Origin: Branchiostoma floridae
Lineage: Eukaryota > Chordata > Leptocardii > Amphioxiformes > Branchiostomatidae
Reading direction: 5' to 3'
NCBI RefSeq assembly: GCF_000003815.2
Contig: NC_049991.1
Coordinates: 9,271,693 to 9,335,692, forward strand
DNA length: 64,000 nt
Position numbers and translations under genes: made by a program
Part shown: piece after piece, positions 1-9,418 of the stretch
Layout of the letters: every line of letters begins with the position of its first letter
Numbering within the stretch: position 1 is the first letter of the stretch
The notes under the pieces: model-generated
Databases searched by the model: none
Told to the model about the DNA's origin: nothing
What the model saw: only the letters and a program-made list of their open reading frames with translations

Positions 1-818
1 CTAAATGTAGTTTCTGTAACTTTTCAAGGTCGTGGAATGTGTCCTCTCCCAGTAATCGCACCCCTGAATGGTTGAGGTACAGTTCTCGTAGATTGTAGAG
101 AGACTGGAAAACTTTGCTGTTTATCTGGGAGATGTTGTATCCGTCGAGCCGAAGGATTTCAAGTGAACTGAAGTTGCTGAACGTCATCGTGCCAACATAT
201 GCAATTTCATTGTCATTTAAGTAAAGTTCTCGTATCATCAAAAATTTGGGAAGAACCACTTGACTGATGACCCTTAGGTGATTCCCTTCCAAATGAAGGA
301 TTGTTGTGACGTTCGAAATGTCATCTGGGATAGAAGACAAGTTCCTCCGTGCACAGTTTACTAACTCATTATAAGGTGCAGTAGAAGAGTGAAGACGTCC
401 TTGCAAGGAGCACGAGCATTCTGAGGGACATGCCTTTCGTTCTGGGTTACACCACGGAAATGTTGACTTGTACATTTCACCTTCATGCTCAAAGCAGAAG
501 CAATAGTATGGTCTATTGTAGCACTCATCGGAACACCACAACTCAGAAGGGCTAATGTCTACTACCCTTCTACCACCGAGTGCATCGGGAAATGCGCATT
601 CCATGTCTTGGAAATCAGTCTTTGTGTAAAGGACGCCTTCTTTCGCGACCTCCAAGTTCAGCATCAGTTCGTAAAGCCCACAGTCACATGCTAAAGGATT
701 TTGACTCATTTTTAAGGAGATATCACCATATGTCAAGCCCAAATATTTAGCAATTGATATCCTAGATCTATTAAAGTATTTGTAGGTTGATAGTTGAAAC
801 GGTAATGAGGTAAACTTG
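1..818 (-). CDS. Toll-like receptor ectodomain, protostome (multiple-cysteine-cluster) type, partial
   Basis: The minus strand is open from the gap edge at 818 to the window edge. The reading begins with the end of one LRR block, runs into a C-terminal LRR cap (NPLACDCGLYELM, further Cys in MECAF and WCSDEC), a Cys-rich linker (YYCFCF), then an N-terminal LRR cap (ACPSECSCS followed by VNCARRNLSSIP) and about four more LRRs (for example LRVISQVVLPKFLMIRELYL and SSLEILRLDGYNIS). A C-cap directly followed by an N-cap in mid-ectodomain is the hallmark of Drosophila-Toll-like (mcc/P-type) receptors, which detect ligands outside the cell and signal through a cytoplasmic TIR domain. The TIR and membrane segment would lie beyond base 1; the N-terminus lies in or beyond the gap at 819-918. 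No start or stop is visible. Another LRR protein with paired caps is possible, since TIR is not seen. Confidence 0.78.
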
Positions 819-959
819 NNNNNNNNNNNNNNNNNNNNNNNNNNNNNNNNNNNNNNNNNNNNNNNNNNNNNNNNNNNNNNNNNNNNNNNNNNNNNNNNNN
901 NNNNNNNNNNNNNNNNNNCTCTTAGGTATACCGACAGCCGTTCACGTGTTTTGGGACTT

Positions 960-1245
960 TCCGACCTAAGAAAATAACAAAAGCGAAGAAGAGTTTACAG
1001 TCATTTTTACCAAGTTTCTACAGTCAAACATGGTCTGAGAGTTAACAGAGACGTTACTGTCTTTCACATGAAGATCTGATTTTTTTTTTGAAACGCCAGT
1101 AGAAGTCGGATACTGCACAGATTCCTTTGTTTTGAGTATGGTCCATCCACAAGTTTTCACAAGTAGGTCAGACCCTGATTCTGGTCCTCTGGACCTGGAC
1201 TGTACCTCTACATGAATTTTCTGTACCGGTACACACTCCTAGTTC
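960..1245 (-). repeat. Dispersed repeat, second copy at about 17285-17720
   Basis: Read on the minus strand this segment has the same order of blocks as 17285-17720: a ggtac(c)ggtac block, a ggtccaggtccagagga block, then gtgaaaacttgtg(g/a)atgga, atactcaaaacaa, tactggcgttt and aaacttggta(g/a)aaatg. The two copies are clearly related but diverged. No protein or terminal repeat identifies the class. Confidence 0.6.
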
Positions 1246-1570
1246 ACACCATACCTACACTTTAGGTAGGAGAACGCCTATTGAGCCATCAAATATCGCT
1301 TTTTTGGTAGTGGTATTGAGAAAACCAAACACTTTGGCACATATCTTTATTTCCCACAAGAACCACTGCCATCATTGTGATACTATGCTGGATATTTGTT
1401 TTTTACCTGTTCGAAGTTGAAGCGTGCGTCTCTGCTCACGTACTCTGCCACCTTGAGGACAAACATGCCACAGTCCTGTGCGTTTGTCTGCCGTGGAGTG
1501 TCCTACAAGACATGAGAGATGGCATATATAAGCATATTTGATGTTGCAAATGGTAGTAAATGTTGCAGTA

Positions 1571-1695
1571 GCATGCTCTGCTTCTGGGGCCTTTCGTGGC
1601 ACCATATCCTTTTTTGTCTGCCATTTCTTTTTGTGCTGGTTCGCTGATTGCCGTCCGTCGCTGATTACTTGCCCCTACAGCCTGCAGGATGTCGG
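1571..1695. mobile_element. MITE fragment related to the element at 57183-57307
   Basis: The core ggggcctttcgtggc...tgccatttctttttgtgctggttcgctgattg is shared, with differences, by the complete 125-bp MITE at 57183-57307. The outer ends here are degraded (gcatgctctg... on the left, ...cctacagcctgca on the right) and no target duplication is visible. Confidence 0.5.
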
Positions 1696-2300
1696 CACCA
1701 CAAAGCAAGAGGAGATTAGAAAATCATTTCATTGAAACAAAGGCTGCAAGACACTCTACAGNNNNNNNNNNNNNNNNNNNNNNNNNNNNNNNNNNNNNNN
1801 NNNNNNNNNNNNNNNNNNNNNNNNNNNNNNNNNNNNNNNNNNNNNNNNNNNNNNNNNNNNNNNNNNNNNNNNNNNNNNNNNNNNNNNNNNNNNNNNNNNN
1901 NNNNNNNNNNNNNNNNNNNNNNNNNNNNNNNNNNNNNNNNNNNNNNNNNNNNNNNNNNNNNNNNNNNNNNNNNNNNNNNNNNNNNNNNNNNNNNNNNNNN
2001 NNNNNNNNNNNNNNNNNNNNNNNNNNNNNNNNNNNNNNNNNNNNNNNNNNNNNNNNNNNNNNNNNNNNNNNNNNNNNNNNNNNNNNNNNNNNNNNNNNNN
2101 NNNNNNNNNNNNNNNNNNNNNNNNNNNNNNNNNNNNNNNNNNNNNNNNNNNNNNNNNNNNNNNNNNNNNNNNNNNNNNNNNNNNNNNNNNNNNNNNNNNN
2201 NNNNNNNNNNNNNNNNNNNNNNNNNNNNNNNNNNNNNNNNNNNNNNNNNNNNNNNNNNNNNNNNNNNNNNNNNNNNNNNNNNNNNNNNNNNNNNNNNNNN

Positions 2301-2923
2301 CTTTTGTAAGAAGTGCTAGACTGTTAGCTATCATAGCTGACCTTCAAAGTTTACCTGCCTCATTTATTTTAGTAACAGGAAGCCCGTCTCTACTACATTA
2401 GCAAAAGTGGCGGGAAGTTTGAAATCCTAGTATCTTGTACCCAATTACTTTAGTAGTGTCCCCGTGGGAGGTTAATTAAATCCGGCAGGTAAAATTTGAA
2501 ACTTTTGTAAGAAGTGCTAGACTGTTACCTATCATAGCTGACCTTCAAAGTTTACCTGCCTCATTTAGTTTAGTAACAGAAAGCCCGTCTCTACTACATT
2601 AGCAATAGTGGCGGGAAGTTTGAAATCCTAGTCTCTTGTACCCAATTAGTGTTCCTGTGGGAGGTTAGTTAAATCTGGCAGGTAAAATTTAAAACTTTTG
2701 TAAGAAGTGCTAGACTGTTAGCTATCATAGCTGACCTTCAAAGTTTACCTGCCTCATTTAGTTTAGTAACAGAAAGCCCGTCTCTACTACATTAGCAATA
2801 GTGGCGGTAAGTTTGAAATCCTTGTATCTTGTACCCAATTGTAAGTTTGATATCCCTGTATCTTGGAACCAATTGGTGTCCCTTTAGAATTTTAAATAAA
2901 TCTGGCAGGTAAAATTTAAAACT
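2301..2923. repeat. Tandem repeat, unit about 193-201 bp, at least three copies
   Basis: The phrase cttttgtaagaagtgctag recurs at 2301, 2502 and 2695, giving units of 201 and 193 bp; the third unit runs into the gap at 2924-3023. Each unit contains ggcaggtaaaatttgaaac and, nearer its start, the partly complementary gtttacctgcc, so units could fold. The gap at 1762-2300 on the left may contain more copies. This family is unrelated in sequence to the 157-bp satellite that follows. Confidence 0.85.
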
Positions 2924-3023
2924 NNNNNNNNNNNNNNNNNNNNNNNNNNNNNNNNNNNNNNNNNNNNNNNNNNNNNNNNNNNNNNNNNNNNNNNNNNNNN
3001 NNNNNNNNNNNNNNNNNNNNNNN

Positions 3024-6000
3024 GACACTTTTTAAAATCAACATTTTGGGTCGCGGTTAGGGGGACTTAGCTATAAACGCGAATAACTCGCCAATAACAA
3101 GAGCTATCAAAAAACGGATTGCAGTTTTCAACTCCCCACAAAGAGACCTTTCTAATGATACCATAGTTTGCCAATTTCTGACACTTTTTAAAAATCAACA
3201 TTTTAAGTCGAGGTTAGGGGGACTTAGCTATAAACGCGAATAACTCGCCAATAACAAGAGCTATCAAAAAACGGATTGCAGTGTTCAACTCCCCACCAAG
3301 AGACCTAATGATACCATAGTTTGCCAATTTCTGACACTTTTTAAAAATCCACATTTTTGGTCGCGGTTAGGGGGACTTAGCTAATAACGAGAATAACTCG
3401 ACAACAAATAGAGCAATCCGGAAACGGATTTCAGCATTCAACTCTCCACCAAGAGACCTTTCTAATGATACCATAGTTTGCCTATTTCGGATACATTTTT
3501 GAAAAATCAACATTTTAAGTTGAGGTTAGATGTGGTTAAATTTAAACGCGAATAACTCGCATGTAACAAGAGCTATCAAAAAACGGATTGCAGTGTTCAA
3601 CTCCCCACCAAGAGACCTAATGATACCATAGTTTGCCAATTTCTGACACTTTTTAAAAATCAACATTTTCGGTCGCGGTTAGGGGGACTTAGCTATAAAC
3701 GCGAATAACTCGCCAATAACAAGAGCTATCAAAAAACGGATTGCAGTGTTCAACTCCCCACAAAGATACCTTTCTAATGATACCATAGTTTGCCAATGTC
3801 GGACACTTTTTAAAAATCAACATTTTAAGTTGAGGTTAGATGTGGTTAAATTTAAACGCGAATAACTCGCCTGTAACAAGAGCTATCAAAACACGGATTG
3901 CAGTATTCAACTCCCCACAAAGAGACATTTCTAATGATACCATAGTTTGCCTATTTTGGACACTTTTTAAAAATCAACATTTTAGGTCGCGGTTAGGGGG
4001 ACTTAGCTATAAACGCGAATAACTGGCCTATAACAATAGCTATCAAAAAATGGATTGCAGTTTTCAACTCCCCACAAAGAGACCTTTCTAATGATACCAT
4101 AGTTTGCCAATTTCTGACACTTTTTAAAAATCAACATTTTCAGTCGAGGTTAGGGGGACTTAGCTATAAACGCGAATAACTCGCCAATAACAAGAGCTAT
4201 CAAAAAACGGATTGCAGTGTTCAACTCCCCACCAAGAGACCTAATGATACCATAGTTTGCCAATTTCTGACACTTTTTAAAAATCCACATTTTTGGTCGC
4301 GGTTAGGGGGACTTAGCTAATAACGAGAATAACTCGACAACAAATAGAGCAATCCGGAAACGGATTTCAGCATTCAACTCTCCACCAAGAGACCTTTCTA
4401 ATGATACCATAGTTTGCCTATTTCGGATACATTTTTGAAAAATCAACATTTTAAGTTGAGGTTAGATGTGGTTAAATTTAAACGCCAATAACTCGCCTGT
4501 AACAAGAGCTATCAAAAAACGGATTGCAGTGTTCAACTCCCCACCAAGAGACATAATGATACCATAGTTTGCCAATTTCTGACACTTTTTAAAAATCAAC
4601 ATTTTGGGTCGCAGTTAGGGGGACTTAGCTATAAACGCGAATAACTCGCCTATAACAAGAGCTATCAAAAAACGGATTGCACTGTTCAACTCCCCACAAA
4701 GAGACCTTTCTAATAATACCATAGTTTGCCAATTTCTGACACTTTTTAAAAATCAACATTTTAAGTTGAGGTTAGATGTGGTTTAATTTGAACGCAAATA
4801 ACTCGCCTATAACAAGAGCTATCAAAAAACGGATTGCAGTGTTCAACTTCCCACAAAGAGACCTTTCCAATGATACCATAATTTGCCTATTTCGGACACT
4901 TTTTAAAAATCAACATTTTGGGTCGCGGTTAGGGGGACTTAGCTATAAACGCGAATAACTCGCCAATAACAAGAGCTATCAAAAAACGGATTGCAGTTTT
5001 CAACTCCCCACAAAGAGACCTTTCTAATGATACCATAGTTTGCCAATTTCTGACACTTTTTAAAAATCAACATTTTAAGTCGAGGTTAGGGGGACTTAGC
5101 TATAAACGCGAATAACTCGCCAATAACAAGAGCTATCAAAAAACGGATTGCAGTGTTCAACTCCCCACCAAGAGACCTAATGATACCATAGTTTGCCAAT
5201 TTCTGACACTTTTTAAAAATCCACATTTTTGGTCGCGGTTAGGGGGACTTAGCTAATAACGAGAATAACTCGACAACAAATAGAGCAATCCGGAAACGGA
5301 TTTCAGCATTCAACTCTCCACCAAGAGACCTTTCTAATGATACCATAGTTTGCCTATTTCGGATACATTTTTGAAAAATCAACATTTTAAGTTGAGGTTA
5401 GATGTGGTTAAATTTAAACGCGAATAACTCGCATGTAACAAGAGCTATCAAAAAACGGATTGCAGTGTTCAACTCCCCACCAAGAGACCTAATGATACCA
5501 TAGTTTGCCAATTTCTGACACTTTTTAAAAATCAACATTTTGGGTCGCAGTTAGGGGGACTTAGCTATAAACGCGAATAACTCGCCTATAACAAGAGCTA
5601 TCAAAAAACGGATTGCACTGTTCAACTCCCCACAAAGAGACCTTTCTAATAATACCATAGTTTGCCAATTTCTGACACTTTTTAAAAATCAACATTTTCG
5701 GTCGCGGTTAGGGGGACTTAGCTATAAACGCGAATAACTCGCCAATAACAAGAGCTATCAAAAAACGGATTGCAGTGTTCAACTCCCCACAAAGATACCT
5801 TTCTAATGATACCATAGTTTGCCAATGTCGGACACTTTTTAAAAATCAACATTTTAAGTTGAGGTTAGATGTGGTTAAATTTAAACGCGAATAACTCGCC
5901 TGTAACAAGAGCTATCAAAACACGGATTGCAGTATTCAACTCGCCACAAAGAGACCTTTCTAATGATACCATAGTTTGCCTTTTTTGGACACTTTTTAAA

Positions 6001-6240
6001 AATCAACATTTTGGGTCGCGGTTAGGGGGACTTAGCTATAAACGCGAATAACTGGCCTATAACAAGAGCTATGAAAAAACGGATTGCAGTGTTCAACTCC
6101 CCACAAAGAGACATTTCTAATAATACCATAGTTTGCCAATTTCGGACACTTTTTAAAAATCAACATTTAAAGTTGAGGTTAGATGTGGCTAACTTTAAAC
6201 GCGAATAACTCGCCTATAACAAGAGCTATCAAAAAACGGA
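3024..6240. repeat. 157-bp satellite array, block 1, with 936-bp higher-order repeat
   Basis: The unit runs gaataactcgcc...acaagagctatc...aaaaacggattgcag...tcaactccccac...agagacctttct...gataccatagtttgcc...gacactttttaaa...tcaacatttt. Anchor gaataactcg occurs at 3081 and 3238 (157 bp). Two junction types alternate: one reads ggttagggggacttagctat, the other gaggttagatgtggttaa. A variant unit with ctaataacgagaataactcg occurs at 3381, 4317 and 5253, an exact 936-bp period, so six-unit blocks were duplicated. Many units contain a 60-codon frame on the plus strand and another on the minus strand; both are open simply because the units are homologous. Confidence 0.95.
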
Positions 6241-6252
6241 TTGTAGTGTTCA
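6241..6252. repeat. Target-site duplication, left copy
   Basis: ttgtagtgttca here and again at 9419-9430 flank the RTE-like element. It lies inside a satellite unit, whose uninterrupted form reads ggattgtagtgttcaactcc. Confidence 0.9.
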
Positions 6253-9200
6253 TCATCATCAGTCACTGTGTTCTGCATCTATAGTCTGGAAAGTCCTATA
6301 GCTGCATTCAGTCTTTCTTCATCCTTTTCCATTGTTCCTTGCATCCTGCAAGCTTCCTTAGCTCTTGGAGTTTCTTTGCCGTTGTAGGAAAAGCTCGACC
6401 TCTGTGCTTTAGGTCTGCTTTCAGCAGGCTGAGCAGGTTGACACAGTGTCTTCCCTTGCGTGCCTTGAATCTATTTGAACCTAGTATGGCATATTCAAGG
6501 GCTTTTTGTGCAGGTGTGTCTTGTGGCATCCTGAGGATGTGTCCAAACGTAGACCACCTTGCCTGCTCGGCTTTTTCGGAGAGAGGTGTGGTGTTACAGA
6601 TACGGTACAGGGTGTTGTTGGATACCATGCTCTTTGGCCATTGGAGACCTGTGATTGCACGCAGATGTTTCCTGTGGCAGACGTCTAACTTCTCTGTGAC
6701 TGCCTTTGGTGCTGCCCAGCTGTTGCAGTTATATAGCATGATGGACACACAGCATGCATTGTACAGCTGTAGCTTCTTTGCCAAAGGAATGCTGGATCTT
6801 CGGACCCAGATCTTGCAGAAGGATCTAAAAGCAATGTTGCCCATGATGCAGCGTGCTTCTACATCGGCAGAACTACAGAGGAGGGAACCCAGTATCTTAC
6901 TTTTCCTCCATTCCTCTTCTCCCCGTTGTGGTTTGTCTGCCAGGTAGACATGTGTAAACTCTGTTTTACCTTCATTAACAAACAGATTTGAGTCTCTTAG
7001 ATTCTTTGCTGCCACAGGTAGGAGACTTTCTAGTGGATCTCTTTCCTCATCTAGAAAGTCCACGTCATCCGCATACTCCATTTCTAGGGGCATGCCTAGT
7101 GTAGAGACAGGTGGATTGGGTCTTGCAGAAGATCTCCGTACCGTTTCCAGTGCAGCTGCGAGGTAGCAGGTGAACAACACTGGAGACAGGCTATCTCCTT
7201 GTGGTGATCCAATGGTCGTTTCAAAGTCTGCTGAATGGGTTGACTTGACGCGTACCTTCAGTTTGGTATCAGACAGCAGTAGCCTTACGAGTCTCAGTTC
7301 ATCGTCATTGCATCCAGCTTGTTTTAACACTTCTAGGATTTTTGATCGTTTAATAGTGTCAAAGGCACGGGACATGTCAATGCCCATTTTGTGAAAGTCC
7401 CAGTGTTTGGACATGACAACGGAGACGAGCATACGTTGGGCCCACACTATGTCTGCGCAGCTGCGACCCCTTTTAAATCCGCTCTGATATGGCCCGGTGA
7501 AGTTGTCAATCTTGTCTCTGATGCGGTAGAGTGTAACAGTGGACAAGATCTTCCGGATACTATTCAGGAGGGCAATAGGTCGCAGGTTTGCAGGGGGACC
7601 AGGAGGCTTTTTGGGTTTGGGCAGGGCGATTAGCGTCCCTTCTCCAATAGCATCTATTGGGTGGTGATGCTCGAAGGCGTGATTCAAGATGGATGTTAGA
7701 ACTGGGGCTGTAATGTCACTTCCATATTTGAATAGCTCATTGCTGATTCCATCAGGTCCTGGTGAGCGCCCATTTCTCAAGGATTTTATGGCCTTCTTGA
7801 CTTCGTCCTCTGTTATTGGGACTTCAAGAGGCCTAGGGTTACCTTGGAAAGCGTCCAGTTTGTCCCCGTTTGGGTCGGTAAACTGCTGGAAGAACCATTG
7901 TCTTATGGCGTCTGCCTTGCCCTTATCTGTGGCAATGAAGTTACCCTCAGCATTGTGAACTAGCAGTGATGGAGTGTGGTTTCCAACTTTGAGAGCACGG
8001 GCTGCCCTGAACATTTTGCTACAGTCATCTGTGGAAGAAATTTCATTTGCTAGGTCATCTGCTCTTTTAATCTCAAGTTCTTTCAGTCGTTTGCCTATCT
8101 GCCGGAGGATGGCGTTACGTTCTTTTCTCATAGCACTTCGGTCTATGCTCTTCCCTTTTTGGTATATGCGTAGTCGTAATGCTTTTTGCTTCTCAGACAG
8201 TTTTGCAACTTGGGGGTCTTCAGTATGCTGTCTGTGTTTGTTGCTTTTGAGCACCCCTAGGATGTTGGCAGCAGATGTGTGCATGCAATTTAGCAAGGTA
8301 TGCAGGGCTTTGTTTGGGTCCTTGTCGTAGTGAGCATTTGCTGTTTGCTCTTGTAGGTCTTCCCTGTATTGAGCTTGTGTGGCGGGGTCATTTGTGAGCC
8401 TTGCAAGGTCATATCTGACCTGGCCTTTCTCTCTCTTCTGTCTATGCACTAGGCAGGCAGTGTCCATTCTGACCCGTGTAACTACCGGCTTGTGATCTGA
8501 ATTGAGGTCAGTGCCTCCATACGTACGGGAGTCTTTGAGCAGGGGTTTGCAGTTCATTTTACACAGAACGAAGTCTATCTGGTTAAAGACTGCTGTTGTT
8601 GCCCTTGTGCCTGTAGCTCATTTGGGAGTTGCAATGTGCCCCACCCAGGAGGTACGGTGGCGTACAGGATGTTTAAATGCTGTGTTGGTGACAAAGAGCC
8701 CGTGGGCACTGATGAAGGATGCTAGTGCTCTGCCATTGTCATTTCTTTTACCCATTCCATATGAGCCAATGCATTGATTTAGTCCTACATCGTGATCTGT
8801 CCGGCTTAGTTTCCCAAGTTTGGCGTTAAAATCGCCGCATACGAAAAGTAGCCATCTGGAGGGCACCTTGATGGCGTTGCTGAGCTCATCATACAGTGCC
8901 TCCACAAGAGATGGATTTTCTTGTGCTTTTTCTGTTGTTGGGCCATAGACGTTTACAATGCGGCACTTGGTGGTTTTGCCGTTTCTTTGTGGGAGAGACA
9001 GGTCCATTGTAGCAATGCGGTCACTGATGCGCCCGTAGCTAAGCACAAAGTTCTGTAGCCTGGGTCCTATCACAAAGCCCAACCCATGGTGGGTCGACTT
9101 CTTCTGCTCCATAAGGATCAGCTTGTGACCTGTTTGAAGAAGTTGTTCAGATTGGCTGATTACTTTTGTTTCTTGGATGCATGCCATATCGATGCTATAG

Positions 9201-9418
9201 TGTTCACAGTCTGTTCCGAGAGTCTCTCTCTTTGTTGCTGATGTCAGACCTCGCACGTTCCATGTAGCAAAGGAATACTCCGTGGGAGGTGGCGGTGCCC
9301 GAGGATGCCGGACACAGCTTCTTGGATGAAGAAAGGTAGACATTGAAGAGGTAAACCTCTTATGCGGTTGTCAGTCCGCAATCCTTGACGACTTGTCAGT
9401 CCGTAATCTTCGACGACG
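6253..9418 (-). mobile_element. Full-length RTE-like non-LTR retrotransposon inserted in the satellite
   Basis: A 3166-bp insertion bounded by a perfect 12-bp duplication. The 3' end (low coordinates) finishes with a short (TGA)n tail, read as tcatcatcatcag on the plus strand at 6251-6263, and there is no poly(A). It has a short 5' leader of ~75 bp before the first ATG at 9343, containing two copies of a gactgaca-type motif. Its 3.2-kb size, single ORF and microsatellite tail fit RTE-clade elements that move by target-primed reverse transcription. Clade assignment (RTE versus a near relative such as Proto2) is by overall layout only. The copy is young: one in-frame stop is the only visible damage. 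Confidence 0.88.
6308..9343 (-). pseudogene. Endonuclease-reverse transcriptase ORF of the RTE-like element, one in-frame TGA
   Basis: This is a single frame of 1012 codons with one internal stop at codon 242 (8618-8620). Upstream, residues 20-241 are an AP-like endonuclease: FATWNVRGL, ACIQETKV, VYGPTT and CGDFNAKLG. After the stop the same frame resumes with NQIDFVL and SDHKPV, completing the endonuclease. The reverse transcriptase follows: SPGPDGISNELF, LPKPKKPPGPPANLRPIALL, GFKRGRS, GIDMSRAFDTI, GSPQGDSLSPVLF and YADDVDF, with catalytic Asp759 and Asp760. A C-terminal region contains WSTFGHILRMP. No zinc knuckle or gag-like ORF is seen. The TGA could be a CGA-to-TGA change at a CpG. It either inactivates the copy or is read through; inactivation is the simpler view. 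The protein would nick DNA and copy the element's RNA into the target. Confidence 0.88.

Larger units (their letters stand above)
919..1761. other. Non-coding stretch between two gaps
   Basis: No convincing exon is seen. The stretch holds a dispersed repeat copy (about 960-1245) and a MITE-like fragment (about 1571-1695), listed separately. It is bounded by N runs at 819-918 and 1762-2300, so the missing N-terminal exons of the Toll-like receptor could be in the gaps. Confidence 0.6.

Noticed and set aside
6339..8330. Several plus-strand frames over the RTE-like element
   Set aside because: Antisense to the reverse transcriptase, which has all family motifs on the minus strand.
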